Positions 43,022 to 52,578 are shown, counted from the stretch's first letter. The stretch is 64,000 nt of DNA from Algoriphagus sp. (GCA_029945945.1 JAQSDM010000009.1:186001-250000); one strand, 5' to 3'. Made by a program: numbers and translations. The notes: generated by a model from the letters alone, not told the origin.

Positions 43022-45838
43022 ATGATGATTAGAAAATTAATAGGAAGTGCCCTTTTTCTCAGTTTAATAAGTGCCCAGGTTTTATTTGGACAGCAAAAAA
43101 GATCTCTGACTCATGCGGATTACGATGGTTGGGAAAGCCTGAATTCAGAGAAAATAACGAAAAACGGTCAGTGGGTGGGCTATCAGGTTTCTCCTCAGGA
43201 TGGTGATTCGAGAGTTGAGATTTTCTCTTTCAAAAACCCGGATCAGCGAATCATGATTCCAAGAGGAACCGGCTTTTCATTTACTCCGGATGATGCTTTT
43301 GCAGTGGGAAAAATTGCTGCGCAAAAAGACTCGGTGAAAGTGATGAAGCTCAGAAAAGTGAAAAAAGAGGATATGCCTTTTGACAGCCTTTTCATCTATC
43401 AAATGAGCAATGGCAACCTGATCAAAATTCCGCAGGTCAAATCATTTGCTCTTCCTTCCGAATCAGGAAGCTGGATTGCGATCCAATATGAAAAGGAAAA
43501 GCCAAAAAAAGCAGATCCGACTGATTCAATTTCGAAGGCAGAGAAGCCAAAGAAAACGGATGGAACCAAGCTTGAAGTCAGGAAGCTGGATGGCTCGGCG
43601 AGTTACCAATTTGATCGGGTGAAGTCTTTCAGCTTTGCTCCAAACGGGGACTATTTGCAATACGTCCTTGCTGAGGAAGACACGCTGGATAATGCGGCTA
43701 TTTATGTATTGAATTTGGCCTCCGGCGAAAGCAAACTGCTTTCCGAAGGAATGACTTCGTACAGCAGTGTGACATTTTCGCCCCGATCAACGTATCTCAC
43801 CTATCTCGCAACAAACGATTCTTCAAAAGCCAAAAAGCCCTATCACACGCTTTTTCTGACTTCAATTTCTGCTATGACTGCTGAAGAAGTGGCATCAAAA
43901 AGCTCGGCAGGAATTCTTCAAAATGGACGCATAAGTGCGGATGGAAACCTGAAATTTTCTGAAGACGAAAGCAGGTTATTCTTTGGGGTCGCTCCGGATT
44001 ATGTGACGTATGCCTATGGGGAAGACACTACGATTCTGGATGAAGAAAGAGTAAGCCTTGATATCTGGGGTTGGCAGGATGCAGAGATTCAGCCGATGCA
44101 ATTGGTCAAAAAATCGGCTGACGAAAAGCAAAACTATTTGGCGGTAATTGACCTAAGAACAAAAAAGATTACCCAATTGGGAGATCCGGAATTGGAAAAT
44201 GTGATGCTGGAATCGAAAGTCAGACACGATTTTGGATTGGCTTGGACAGACTCTCCTTACCGCAGGAACTACAGCTGGGATATCCAGATTGGAAAGGATT
44301 TGTATTTAGTGGATTTTAAAACAGGTGCTAAAACGCTCATTGAAAAGGATGCTTCAGGTTCTCCAGGCATTTCTCCGGAAGGAAAATATGTCCTGTGGTA
44401 TGATGGCCGGGACAGTTCGTGGGTTGCTTTCGATATTCAGGAAAAGAAGAAAATCAGTCTTACCAAAAGTCTCCCTGTTCCATTTTATGAGGAGCTTCAT
44501 GATTCTCCTTCTCTTCCGGGGAGTTATGGAAATGCAGGCTGGTTGGCAGATGATGCTGCTGTTCTGATCAACGATCGCTTTGATATCTGGAAAATAGATC
44601 CCAAAAAACCTCAGGATGCAGTAAATCTCACTCAGGGTTTGGGGAGAAAAGAAAACCTTGTTTTCAGAAGAGAAGTCCTCGATCGCGATGAAATCAGCAT
44701 CAGTCCAAAATCGGAATTATTGCTTTCTGCTTTCAATGAAGTCACAAAAGATGCAGGATTCTACTCGAGTATGGCTGAAGGGAAGTCTGCTCCAAAGCAA
44801 ATCCTCATGACGGCAAATGCATATAACGGTTTGCTAAAAGCTAAAAATGAGAAGAATATTCTAGTGCGAAAAAGCACATACACCGAATATTCCGATCTGT
44901 ATCTGGGAGATTTGACTTTCGAAACCCTTCGTAAAGCCTCGAGCCTTAATCCTCAACAAGCGAACGTGAAATGGGGATCGGTTGAGCTGATTACTTATCT
45001 GACGAATGATGGGGTTACACTCCAGGGTTTGGTTTTCAGGCCGGAGAATTTTGATTTGAATAAGAAATATCCGCTGATCACGTATTTCTATGAGAGAAAC
45101 AGTGATGGGCTGCACAATTACAGAGCTCCGGCCCCAAGTGCATCCACTATCAATATTCCGTATTTTGTGAGCAATGATTACATGGTTTTTGTCCCGGATA
45201 TCAAGTATGATATGGGTTTACCAGGCCCAAGTGCTTACAATTGCATCATTCCCGGGATACAAGCTGTAATCGCAAAAGGCGGAGTTGATATTGAAAACCT
45301 GGCAATTCAGGGGCAAAGTTGGGGTGGATATCAGGTTGCATATCTCATAACACAAACGAATATGTTCAAGGCAGCAGGAGCCGGCGCTCCTGTGGTCAAT
45401 ATGACTTCAGCCTATGGCGGAATCAGATGGGGTACGGGCATGAGCAGGATGTTTCAATACGAGCAAACCCAATCCCGAATAGGAGGGACTTTATGGGAAA
45501 AGCCTTTGTATTATCTGGAAAACTCACCTTTGTTCTACATGGATCGCGTGAATACTCCTGTCCTGATCATGCACAATGATGCCGACGGTTCTGTTCCTTG
45601 GTATCAGGGAATTGAGATGTTTATGGCTTTGAAGCGGCTGGATAAACCTGCCTGGTTGCTTCAATACAATGGAGAAGATCATAATCTCGTTCAGCGTAAA
45701 AACAGAAAAGATCTCTCCATCCGAATGAGTCAGTTTTTTGACTTTTACCTCAAGGGAGCTCCGGCTCCCAAGTGGATGACAGATGGACTTCCTGCGGTAG
45801 AAAAAGGGAAAACGCTTAAATATGAATTGAATAATTAA
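43022..45838 (+). CDS. Secreted S9-family prolyl oligopeptidase-type peptidase
   Basis: 938 residues with signal peptide (MMIRKLIGSALFLSLISAQV). A long beta-propeller occupies about residues 30-660 (repeats such as SFAPNGDYLQYVLAEEDTLD and GISPEGKYVLWYDGRD). The C-terminal alpha/beta hydrolase has the nucleophile elbow AIQGQSWGGYQVAYLI (Ser in GQSWGG), the acid in LIMHNDADGSVPWYQG and the His in QYNGEDHNLVQRKNR. It probably cleaves peptides in the periplasm. It follows the M14 gene by 9 bp, so the two are an operon for peptide breakdown, and ends at a strong terminator shared with thyA. Confidence 0.92.
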   Translation: MMIRKLIGSALFLSLISAQVLFGQQKRSLTHADYDGWESLNSEKITKNGQWVGYQVSPQDGDSRVEIFSFKNPDQRIMIPRGTGFSFTPDDAFAVGKIAAQKDSVKVMKLRKVKKEDMPFDSLFIYQMSNGNLIKIPQVKSFALPSESGSWIAIQYEKEKPKKADPTDSISKAEKPKKTDGTKLEVRKLDGSASYQFDRVKSFSFAPNGDYLQYVLAEEDTLDNAAIYVLNLASGESKLLSEGMTSYSSVTFSPRSTYLTYLATNDSSKAKKPYHTLFLTSISAMTAEEVASKSSAGILQNGRISADGNLKFSEDESRLFFGVAPDYVTYAYGEDTTILDEERVSLDIWGWQDAEIQPMQLVKKSADEKQNYLAVIDLRTKKITQLGDPELENVMLESKVRHDFGLAWTDSPYRRNYSWDIQIGKDLYLVDFKTGAKTLIEKDASGSPGISPEGKYVLWYDGRDSSWVAFDIQEKKKISLTKSLPVPFYEELHDSPSLPGSYGNAGWLADDAAVLINDRFDIWKIDPKKPQDAVNLTQGLGRKENLVFRREVLDRDEISISPKSELLLSAFNEVTKDAGFYSSMAEGKSAPKQILMTANAYNGLLKAKNEKNILVRKSTYTEYSDLYLGDLTFETLRKASSLNPQQANVKWGSVELITYLTNDGVTLQGLVFRPENFDLNKKYPLITYFYERNSDGLHNYRAPAPSASTINIPYFVSNDYMVFVPDIKYDMGLPGPSAYNCIIPGIQAVIAKGGVDIENLAIQGQSWGGYQVAYLITQTNMFKAAGAGAPVVNMTSAYGGIRWGTGMSRMFQYEQTQSRIGGTLWEKPLYYLENSPLFYMDRVNTPVLIMHNDADGSVPWYQGIEMFMALKRLDKPAWLLQYNGEDHNLVQRKNRKDLSIRMSQFFDFYLKGAPAPKWMTDGLPAVEKGKTLKYELNN

Positions 45839-45840
45839 CA

Positions 45841-45874
45841 AAAAGACCGCCCTTGAGAAAGGGCGGTCTTTTTG
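45841..45874. terminator. Bidirectional terminator between the S9 peptidase and thyA
   Basis: GC-rich stem AAAAAGACCGCCC/GGGCGGTCTTTTT with an 8-nt loop; T runs on both strands serve the convergent genes. Confidence 0.95.
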
Positions 45875-45886
45875 ATTTTTAGCAAA

Positions 45887-46681
45887 TCAAATTGCGACAG
45901 CGGCCTTGATATGTGGGTGCGGATCGTAATTGATCAGTTCAAAGTCTTCGTATTTGAACTCAAAAATATCGGTCACAGCCGGATTGATTTTCATCGTGGG
46001 AAGCGGTCTGATTTCTCTGCTGAGTTGAAGTTCAGCTTGTTCAAGATGGTTGGAATATAAATGCGCATCTCCAAACGTATGGACAAAATCTCCGGGTTGC
46101 AATCCGCAAACCTGAGCCACCATCATGGTGAACAAGGCATAGGAAGCTATGTTGAAAGGTACTCCAAGAAATACATCTGCGCTTCGCTGATAGAGTTGAC
46201 AGGATAGTTTTCCGTTAGCTACATAGAACTGAAAAATCGTATGACAAGGCGGAAGTGCCATGTGATCAACATCGGCAACATTCCAGGCACTTACAATATG
46301 CCGGCGACTGTCAGGTTTCGTTTTGATTTGATGAATCAGATTTTTGATCTGGTCGATTTCGCCACCTTTTCCATCTGGCCAATGTCTCCACTGATAGCCA
46401 TAGACCGGGCCCAAATCCCCATTTTCATCAGCCCACTCGTCCCAAATAGACACTTTATTTTCATTCAGGTATTTGATGTTGGATTCCCCGCGGAGAAACC
46501 AAAGCAATTCAACAATGATCGACCGAAGGTGAAGCTTCTTGGTTGTCACCACCGGAAATCCTTCTGAAAGGTCAAATCTCATTTGATGGCCGAAAATGCT
46601 CAGGGTTCCTGTTCCTGTTCGATCTTCTTTTTTGGCTCCTTCATTCAGGATTTTTTGCATCAAATCGTGGTACTGCTTCAT
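45887..46681 (-). CDS. thyA: Thymidylate synthase
   Basis: 264 residues, the typical length. It converts dUMP to dTMP with methylene-THF. Active-site blocks: [50 protein letters not shown] (catalytic Cys), [20 protein letters not shown] and [15 protein letters not shown]. Dihydrofolate reductase is not adjacent in this window. The start at 46681 is preceded by a 333-bp interval without a recognised promoter box. Confidence 0.97.
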   Translation of the reverse strand: MKQYHDLMQKILNEGAKKEDRTGTGTLSIFGHQMRFDLSEGFPVVTTKKLHLRSIIVELLWFLRGESNIKYLNENKVSIWDEWADENGDLGPVYGYQWRHWPDGKGGEIDQIKNLIHQIKTKPDSRRHIVSAWNVADVDHMALPPCHTIFQFYVANGKLSCQLYQRSADVFLGVPFNIASYALFTMMVAQVCGLQPGDFVHTFGDAHLYSNHLEQAELQLSREIRPLPTMKINPAVTDIFEFKYEDFELINYDPHPHIKAAVAI

Positions 46682-47014
46682 AGGGGATTCTGATTGGTTC
46701 TAGGTGTGGCAAGTTAAGAAGTAAGATCAATAAATAGAATGGGATCCAGACAAAGCCTTGGTAATATTCTGATGCCCGTAGCGGAATTTTTGAGTAAACG
46801 GTACGACCTTATTTCGAAACCAGAAAGACAAATGACTTTACCTCAGTGATTTTGGCTTAAGCTTTGGATTGTTGATTTTATCCAATTTAAAATGAAGCAA
46901 TTTACCCGAATACTGGTTTCTTGATCTCTGATTATTTGATTGTTTGGGGTTTGATTCCTTTGTTGCTATCCCCTGTGGGGAAAGTTCGGAAAAAGGAATG
47001 TTTCAAATAGAGAA
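46682..47014. other. Gene-free interval, nothing recognised
   Basis: 333 bp between thyA and the EEP-family gene, both on the minus strand. I see no ORF of coding character, no TAnnTTTG box in the right orientation and no T-tailed hairpin. A short CCCC/GGGG hairpin at about 46970-46980 lacks a T run. It must hold the thyA promoter. Confidence 0.5.
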
Positions 47015-48058
47015 TTAATTCTCAATCCCTTCCCAGGTGAAGGTAGCCGAAACCGGGTAATGGTCGGAATAATCCACTTCACGATGCGTTTTAAACTGAA
47101 TAGCTTTAAGACTCGGATCAGAGAAGATGTGATCAATTCTAAGGAAAAACAATACTCTGTTGTAAGTAAAACCAAAACCGTGTCCAGCCTTCTCGAAAGC
47201 GTTTACAAGGTTTTCACTAAGTTTAAAATAAGTGTACGAATAAGGGATTTCGTTGTGGTCTCCCATCAGAATTACCCGATGCGGGCTATTTTTAATGTGT
47301 TCTGTGAGCATTTTAAGTTGCTTGCTTCGGGCAAGACTTCCCCTGTTCAGCTTCCCGAGTGTTTGGCGATAGTTTTCTTTTATTTCATCCAGATTTTCCA
47401 GGCCATCCGAGTCAATCTTCATCGATTCCAGATGGACATTGTAGATCCGGATGGTATCACTTTTTACCAGAATATCCGCAAAAATTGCCCCGTTCGTGCG
47501 GTTATTATCAAACACTTTTCCTTCATTAATTATTGGATACCTTGAGAAAATAGCCATTCCATAGGATTTCTTTTGAGGACTTCCCTCGATCACTTGAAAC
47601 GAATGCTCGAATCCTTTGTCTTTTCCGAGAATCTTGATTGCATTTCGGGAAGCGGTGGTGTAATCCTGATAAAACTCCTGAAACACCTTGACATCGGCCG
47701 GATGATCCTGAAGCCAAATGAAAACATTCGGATCAAATTTATCTCCAGCCTTTGATTTGTAATCAAACAAGTGTGCATTATAAGTTAACACTTTCAGACC
47801 TTGAGCATCTTCATTATTTGGGTGAATTTGAAAAGTAATCAAAGCGAATTTATACCCAATCAGAAGAGCGATCATTGGGAAAAAGGCGAGTTTTCTTAAG
47901 GAAAGAGCTAGGATCGCTAACAAAAAAAGATTTGCCAGCCAGGCAAAAGGAATAAAAAAAGGTAAAAGACCCACATATGAAAAATACTCCGGTGAAATAT
48001 AAACACTAGAAAAAAGTATCAGTGAAATAATAAATAAGGATCCTGTGATGATTTTCAT
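47015..48058 (-). CDS. Endonuclease/exonuclease/phosphatase-family membrane protein
   Basis: Start ATG 48058 (MKIITGSLFIISLILFSSVY); the frame runs 16 residues further upstream. The N-terminal 90 residues have two to three membrane helices. The rest is the EEP fold: LKVLTYNAHLFDY (Asn, metal site), DVKVFQEFYQDY (Glu), MAIFSRYPIINEG, IYNVHLESMK (His), VILMGDHNEIPYSYTY (Asp-x-Asn, here D-H-N) and VDYSDHYPVSATF (catalytic Asp-His). It could hydrolyse phosphodiesters or sphingomyelin-like lipids at the membrane; the substrate is unknown. Divergent from the DUF2911 lipoprotein. Confidence 0.85.
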   Translation of the reverse strand: MKIITGSLFIISLILFSSVYISPEYFSYVGLLPFFIPFAWLANLFLLAILALSLRKLAFFPMIALLIGYKFALITFQIHPNNEDAQGLKVLTYNAHLFDYKSKAGDKFDPNVFIWLQDHPADVKVFQEFYQDYTTASRNAIKILGKDKGFEHSFQVIEGSPQKKSYGMAIFSRYPIINEGKVFDNNRTNGAIFADILVKSDTIRIYNVHLESMKIDSDGLENLDEIKENYRQTLGKLNRGSLARSKQLKMLTEHIKNSPHRVILMGDHNEIPYSYTYFKLSENLVNAFEKAGHGFGFTYNRVLFFLRIDHIFSDPSLKAIQFKTHREVDYSDHYPVSATFTWEGIEN

Positions 48059-48319
48059 TAATCGTTTTTGAAGAATCTTTATTAATTCTTGAAAATGGGC
48101 TGGCAAATAATACGAGGAAAACGAAGAAGCAGGATTAAAATTGAAAATTTTTTAATCCTGAAACGTGTTAATTGCAGTGTTTTGACAAAACAGTTGAGAA
48201 AAAGTTTAAAAGCAAAATCTTTCATTGATAATAGGTCGTTAAAAAGTATAAAATTTAGCAAAGGCTGAAATTTTGCAGGATTGTTGATTATTAGTTATTT
48301 CGAAGAGAAATTTAGAAAC

Positions 48320-48892
48320 ATGAAAAAAAACCATTTTATCTGGATCAGTGCTATTGCAGCTATGACCATAGTATCATGTAGTCCAAAACCTACGGAGTCT
48401 GCAGAGGAGGCTGTCACTGAGGAAGCTGCAGAAACTGCTGTAGATTCTGAAGAAAGACCAAGTCCTTTAGAAATGAAGGATGGTGAGATTGCAGGTAAAA
48501 AAATCAACGTTCACTATGGATCACCCGCTGTAAAAGGCAGAGTATTATGGGGAGATCTCGTTCCTTATAACGTTGTTTGGAGAACTGGCGCAAATGAAGC
48601 CAGCTATGTAGAGATTGCCCAGGAAATGACTGTAGAGGGAAAAGCTTTGCCGGCGGGAAAATATTCAATCTTTACAATTCCTAAAGAAACTGGTCCTTGG
48701 ACTGTCATCTTCAATTCTGAGTGGAATTTGGAGCATGGTCATTTTCAATATGATGAAAAGTTCGACGTTTTAAGAGTAGAGGCTACCCCAACTTGGGAAG
48801 CAACAGCCCAAGAGAGATTTTCCATAGATATCGAATCTCCGGGAATAGTTATTCGCTGGGAGAAATTAAAACTCCCGATTACGATTCAATAA
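48320..48892 (+). CDS. DUF2911 lipoprotein
   Basis: Start ATG 48320 (MKKNHFIWISAIAAMTIVSC, lipidated Cys20); the TTG at 48281 adds 13 residues before the signal and is rejected. An acidic linker (EEAVTEEAAETAVDSEE) leads to a DUF2911 beta-domain: KINVHYGSPAVKGRVLWGDL, VPYNVVWRTGANEASYVEIA, GKALPAGKYSIFTIPKETGP and WTVIFNSEWNLEHGHFQYDE. Widespread in Bacteroidota, function unknown. Monocistronic with its own terminator. Confidence 0.9.
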   Translation: MKKNHFIWISAIAAMTIVSCSPKPTESAEEAVTEEAAETAVDSEERPSPLEMKDGEIAGKKINVHYGSPAVKGRVLWGDLVPYNVVWRTGANEASYVEIAQEMTVEGKALPAGKYSIFTIPKETGPWTVIFNSEWNLEHGHFQYDEKFDVLRVEATPTWEATAQERFSIDIESPGIVIRWEKLKLPITIQ

Positions 48893-48904
48893 TATTTAAG
48901 TCTT

Positions 48905-48947
48905 AAAAAGCCCTCGATTTATCAAATCGAGGGCTTTTGTTTTTTTA
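48905..48947 (+). terminator. Terminator of the DUF2911 gene
   Basis: 14-bp stem AAAAGCCCTCGATT/AATCGAGGGCTTTT with a short loop, followed by TTTTTTT. A-rich left side may also stop leftward transcription. Confidence 0.93.
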
Positions 48948-49027
48948 AGCAATTCAAAATACAGGATTTGAGTGTAGGAAGAATCAGAGATTCGGGTAAA
49001 TTCGCTCCGTCACTTTATTTCCAACAA

Positions 49028-51445
49028 ATGAAATACTTCAGTTTTTTCTTTGTCCTTGCTATTACAATTGCGCTTGCGGTGGCTGTATCCATACCCCTCG
49101 GATCAATTCCCCCTCTAGCGCCTTTATTGGATCCAAATCGCGGTTTTTGGCAAAACTCCATCAGCGAGGATGCTTTGGCTGAAGATGAGCTGGTTTTGGA
49201 TAACCTCTCCGCACCGGTATCAGTGGTGTATGACCAAAATCTGATTCCCCACATTTTCGCAGAAAACGATGCTGACTTGTATCGGGCTCAGGGATACGTG
49301 ACAGCACAGCACAGACTATGGCAGATGGATTTTCAGACGTTAGCTGCGGCTGGAAGAATCTCCGAAATTGTCGGTCCGGTGGCATTGGATCTGGATCGGA
49401 TCACCAGAAGAAAAGGCCTGGCGTTTGGTGCTGAATTGGGACTAAAATATTTACAGGAAAACGATCCTGAGACATTGGTATTGGTGGAAGCCTACGCAGA
49501 TGGCGTGAATCAATATATCAATCAAATGGATGCTGCCAGCATGCCGGTTGAATATAAAATCCTGAATTATAAGCCAGAAGCCTGGTCTGCTTACAAATCT
49601 CTTCTTTTACTTAAGTACATGTCTGACATGTTGGTAGGTGACAGGGATTTGGAATATTCCAACTTAAGAAAAATTCTTGGGCAAGAAATGCTGGATAAGT
49701 TATTTCCGGAATTTCCTACAAAAGTAGACCCTGTAATTGAAGTTGGAAAGGTTTGGGATTTTCAACCGCTTCCGGTAGTGAAGCCGGACAGTGTCAATTA
49801 CCCCACTGACGAACTTGTGATAGATCCTTTGCCACAACCAGCAGAAGGGGCCGGTTCCAATAACTGGGCGGTATCCGGAAGTAAGACTAAAAATGGGAAT
49901 CCCATTTTGGCAAATGACCCTCATTTGGGTTTGAATCTGCCTTCACTTTGGTATTCGATGCAGCTTACTACACCAGAGCATTCTGCCAAAGGAGCAACTC
50001 TTCCAGGGGCTCTTGGAATAATTTCCGGATTTAACCAAAACATTGCCTGGGGAGTAACAAATGCTACAAAAGATGCACGAGACTGGTATAAAATTACCTT
50101 TCAGGATGATTCCCGGAAAGCATACAAATACGGAAACGAATGGAAGACCAGCACTTTTAGAATAGAGGAAATCAAGGTAAAAGGTGAGGATACCTATCTG
50201 GACACAGTCGTTTATACTCATTATGGACCGGTTGTTTATGACAGGACTTTTGGTGCCAATAGGCAGGATGTGAATTTTGCTTTAAGGTGGACAGTCCACA
50301 TGGGTTCAAATGAGCAAAAAACCTTCATGCAATTGAATAAAGCTAAGAATCATGCTGATTATAATGAGGCCCTTAATTACTACGTGGCACCGGCTCAGAA
50401 TTTTGTGTTTGCTTCAAAATCCGGCGATGTAGCAATGCGGATTCAGGGTAAATTTCCTTTGAAATGGAAAGGTCAGGGCAAATATTTCATGGATGGATCT
50501 GATCCAAGGATGGAATGGCAGGGCTTTATCCCTAATGAACAAAATGCAAGCACGTTGAATCCGCAAAGAGGATTTGTTTCCTCCGCGAATCAGCATCCCA
50601 CAGATTCTACCTATCCTTATTACGTTTTTGACAATAGTTATGAACATTATCGGAACAGAAGGCTGAATGGGAAATTGACGGAGATGACAGGCATCACAGT
50701 GGAGGATATGAAGGACCTTCAATTTGATGATTATTATACCCTGGCTACTGAAGCACTTCCGATTTTGATGAAGCTTGTTGGAGATAGTACCGTGACAGAC
50801 CCTAAAGCAAAGCAATATCTGGAGGAGTTGAAATCCTGGGATTTTTATGCGGATCCAAACCAAAAAGCACCGACTTTATTCTTTATCTGGTGGAACGAAA
50901 CTCATCAGAATATCTGGAAATCCTGGAAAGACTTTGGTGCTCCTGTCGTGACTCCAAATAATTATAGGACAATTGAATTGTTGCTTTCAGAGCCAGATGG
51001 GGCTATTTTTGATTTGAAATCTACTGCAAGTATTGAAACTGCCAGAGATCATGTTAAATCAGGTTTCAACCAAATGGTGGAGAAAATGAAAATCTGGGAA
51101 GATTCAGAAGGAGATTATTCCTGGGCAAATTATAAAAAGACGACGATCCAGCACCTTGTTCCTCAGTTCAGTTCTTTTTCTGTTAAGAATGTATATACAG
51201 GTGGAGGATCGGGGATTCTCAATGCTACCAGCGGAAGAAATGGAGCAAGCTGGAGAATGGTTGTGGAGTTGGGAAATGAGATGACCGCTTTCGGGATTTA
51301 CCCCGGAGGGCAATCGGGTAACCCCGGCAGCAAATTCTATGATAATTTTATCCCCATCTGGGCAAATGGAGACTATTTGAATTTCAATCTGAGAACTCCT
51401 GATCAAGAAGAAGGAGTATTATTCAAAACCACCTTAAAAGACTGA
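49028..51445 (+). CDS. Penicillin acylase-family Ntn hydrolase
   Basis: Start ATG 49028 (MKYFSFFFVLAITIALAVAV, signal or anchor); the TTG at 48968 adds 20 non-conserved residues. The 805-residue precursor has an alpha-chain region (VVYDQNLIPHIFAENDADLY, GYVTAQHRLWQMDFQTLAAA). A linker follows, and then the predicted self-cleavage site in AEGAGSNNWAVSGSKTKNG, where Ser becomes the N-terminal nucleophile. After that come PILANDPHLGLNLPSLWY and, later, GFNQNIAWGVTNATKDARDW. Such enzymes cleave amides such as beta-lactam side chains or acyl-homoserine lactones; the real substrate is unknown. A small membrane protein gene starts 2 bp after the stop. Confidence 0.92.
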   Translation: MKYFSFFFVLAITIALAVAVSIPLGSIPPLAPLLDPNRGFWQNSISEDALAEDELVLDNLSAPVSVVYDQNLIPHIFAENDADLYRAQGYVTAQHRLWQMDFQTLAAAGRISEIVGPVALDLDRITRRKGLAFGAELGLKYLQENDPETLVLVEAYADGVNQYINQMDAASMPVEYKILNYKPEAWSAYKSLLLLKYMSDMLVGDRDLEYSNLRKILGQEMLDKLFPEFPTKVDPVIEVGKVWDFQPLPVVKPDSVNYPTDELVIDPLPQPAEGAGSNNWAVSGSKTKNGNPILANDPHLGLNLPSLWYSMQLTTPEHSAKGATLPGALGIISGFNQNIAWGVTNATKDARDWYKITFQDDSRKAYKYGNEWKTSTFRIEEIKVKGEDTYLDTVVYTHYGPVVYDRTFGANRQDVNFALRWTVHMGSNEQKTFMQLNKAKNHADYNEALNYYVAPAQNFVFASKSGDVAMRIQGKFPLKWKGQGKYFMDGSDPRMEWQGFIPNEQNASTLNPQRGFVSSANQHPTDSTYPYYVFDNSYEHYRNRRLNGKLTEMTGITVEDMKDLQFDDYYTLATEALPILMKLVGDSTVTDPKAKQYLEELKSWDFYADPNQKAPTLFFIWWNETHQNIWKSWKDFGAPVVTPNNYRTIELLLSEPDGAIFDLKSTASIETARDHVKSGFNQMVEKMKIWEDSEGDYSWANYKKTTIQHLVPQFSSFSVKNVYTGGGSGILNATSGRNGASWRMVVELGNEMTAFGIYPGGQSGNPGSKFYDNFIPIWANGDYLNFNLRTPDQEEGVLFKTTLKD

Positions 51446-51447
51446 TT

Positions 51448-51819
51448 ATGAGATTTATATTCTTGGTAATAATGACTGTAATCTTGGTTGTTTTTTTGAA
51501 TCCTGTTTTACCATTCTGGGTGATTATGATTCTGATTGGAGCGTTGGCGGGATTAATCGGTTTGAAAGGGGCTGAATCTTTTCTGGCCGGAGGGCTCGGA
51601 ATGGGTTTGGCATGGTTAGGGCAAAGTTTATACATAAGTGTAAGCACCGGAAGCCCTCTTCCAAACCGTATGGGCGAATTGATGGGATTGGGTAGTGGAA
51701 TGACCCTTGCAGGAATCACAGCTGTGCTCGGATTTCTTTTGGGGGGATTTAGCGCAATGACCGGAAGCCTTCTTAGGAACCTGTTAATGCGTAAACCGGA
51801 TAATTTATACAGGGGTTAG
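51448..51819 (+). CDS. Small membrane protein of unknown function
   Basis: 123 residues with four hydrophobic segments (FIFLVIMTVILVVFLN, FWVIMILIGALAGLIGL, FLAGGLGMGLAWLGQSLYI, GMTLAGITAVLGFLLGGFSA) and many glycines; the last region is basic (RNLLMRKP). No family recognised. It begins 2 bp after the acylase stop, so the two are surely co-transcribed, and is followed by a terminator. Confidence 0.75.
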   Translation: MRFIFLVIMTVILVVFLNPVLPFWVIMILIGALAGLIGLKGAESFLAGGLGMGLAWLGQSLYISVSTGSPLPNRMGELMGLGSGMTLAGITAVLGFLLGGFSAMTGSLLRNLLMRKPDNLYRG

Positions 51820-51844
51820 TTTTAGGCTATTTTAATAGGGAAAA

Positions 51845-51877
51845 GGGTTTTTTCGGATGTGAAAAAATCCTTTTTTC
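51845..51877 (+). terminator. Terminator of the acylase/membrane protein operon
   Basis: Stem GGGTTTTTTC/GAAAAAATCC (one G-T pair) with a 6-nt loop, followed by TTTTTT, 26 bp after the stop at 51819. Confidence 0.85.
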
Positions 51878-51878
51878 T

Positions 51879-51918
51879 TTTGGATTCCATAGTAATGAGT
51901 ACCTTTGTTACTCACTAT
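51879..51918 (+). promoter_or_regulatory. Promoter with inverted repeat at the head of the polysaccharide cluster
   Basis: TTTG at 51879-51882 and TACCTTTG (exact TAnnTTTG) at 51900-51907, 17 bp apart, precede ATG 51933. The -7 box is flanked by an imperfect inverted repeat, ATAGTAATGAGTA (51889-51901) and TACTCACTAT (51909-51918), which suggests a protein-binding site that would block the promoter. Confidence 0.6.
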
Positions 51919-51932
51919 TGCGGATATTTTTT

Positions 51933-52451
51933 ATGCTGGAATCTTTGATTACTTCTAAGACTCGACTGAGGCTTCTGGTGAAGTTTTTTGTCAATTCACA
52001 GACGCAAAGTCATTTGCGAGGATTAGCTGAAGAATTTGGAGAGTCCACAAACGCGATTCGAAAAGAATTGAACCATTTGACCCATGCTGGAATATTGGTA
52101 AAACATTCCGATAAGAATAAGATATCCTATCAAGCTAATATTCTTAATCCTTTCTTCAGTAATATTCAGGACATCACTCGTAAATATTTGGGCTTGGATC
52201 AGCTTTTGGAGCAGATATTGGACAGAATGGGCGAAGTAAATCAAGTCTTACTTGTTGGAGATATTGCAAAGGGAATTGATTCTGGAAAGATAGAAGTAGT
52301 AGTGACAGGCGAAAACCTGAATGATAATTACATCTTGTACCTGACCACGAGAATAGAGGAGCTGATCGACCGGAAGGTGGTATTTACCTTATTGGGAGAG
52401 AGACTTAATTCGATTGGTCTGGTATTGTTTGATAAGGAAGTAGGGAAATAA
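51933..52451 (+). CDS. Winged-helix regulator with nucleotidyltransferase-like C-terminal domain
   Basis: 172 residues from ATG 51933 (MLESLITSKTRLRLLVKFFV); the TTG at 51918 falls in the inverted repeat. About residues 1-75 are an ArsR/MarR-like winged helix (LRGLAEEFGESTNAIRKELN, HLTHAGILVKHSDKNKISYQ). Residues 90-172 (VLLVGDIAKGIDSGKIEVVV, YILYLTTRIEELIDRKVVFT) look like a minimal nucleotidyltransferase fold. In place of the active GS...DxD it has GD...KxE, so it is probably catalytically dead. I recall such proteins at the start of polysaccharide clusters in Bacteroidota. It may autoregulate through the repeat at 51889-51918. Confidence 0.75.
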   Translation: MLESLITSKTRLRLLVKFFVNSQTQSHLRGLAEEFGESTNAIRKELNHLTHAGILVKHSDKNKISYQANILNPFFSNIQDITRKYLGLDQLLEQILDRMGEVNQVLLVGDIAKGIDSGKIEVVVTGENLNDNYILYLTTRIEELIDRKVVFTLLGERLNSIGLVLFDKEVGK

Positions 52452-52578
52452 TTCCTTTTTCCTTTTAAGGTTAAAAAGCTAGGCACAGAATGTGACTGAA
52501 AGGGCGAAGCTGTATCTGGTTATTTAATTATTTATCTGAAATTAGGAGATGGTTTTTGCATAAAGAACATATTTGAAC

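Noticed and set aside
47060..47545. 161-codon frame antisense to the EEP-family gene
   Set aside because: Shadow of a gene with clear catalytic motifs; no start signals.
50414..50863. 149-codon frame antisense to the penicillin acylase gene
   Set aside because: Shadow frame with no family resemblance.
52475..52520. Possible ops/JUMPstart-like element (GGGCGAAGCTGTA) before the Wza-like gene
   Set aside because: The match to GGCGGTAGC is poor and no RfaH/UpxY-type NusG paralogue gene is present in the window.
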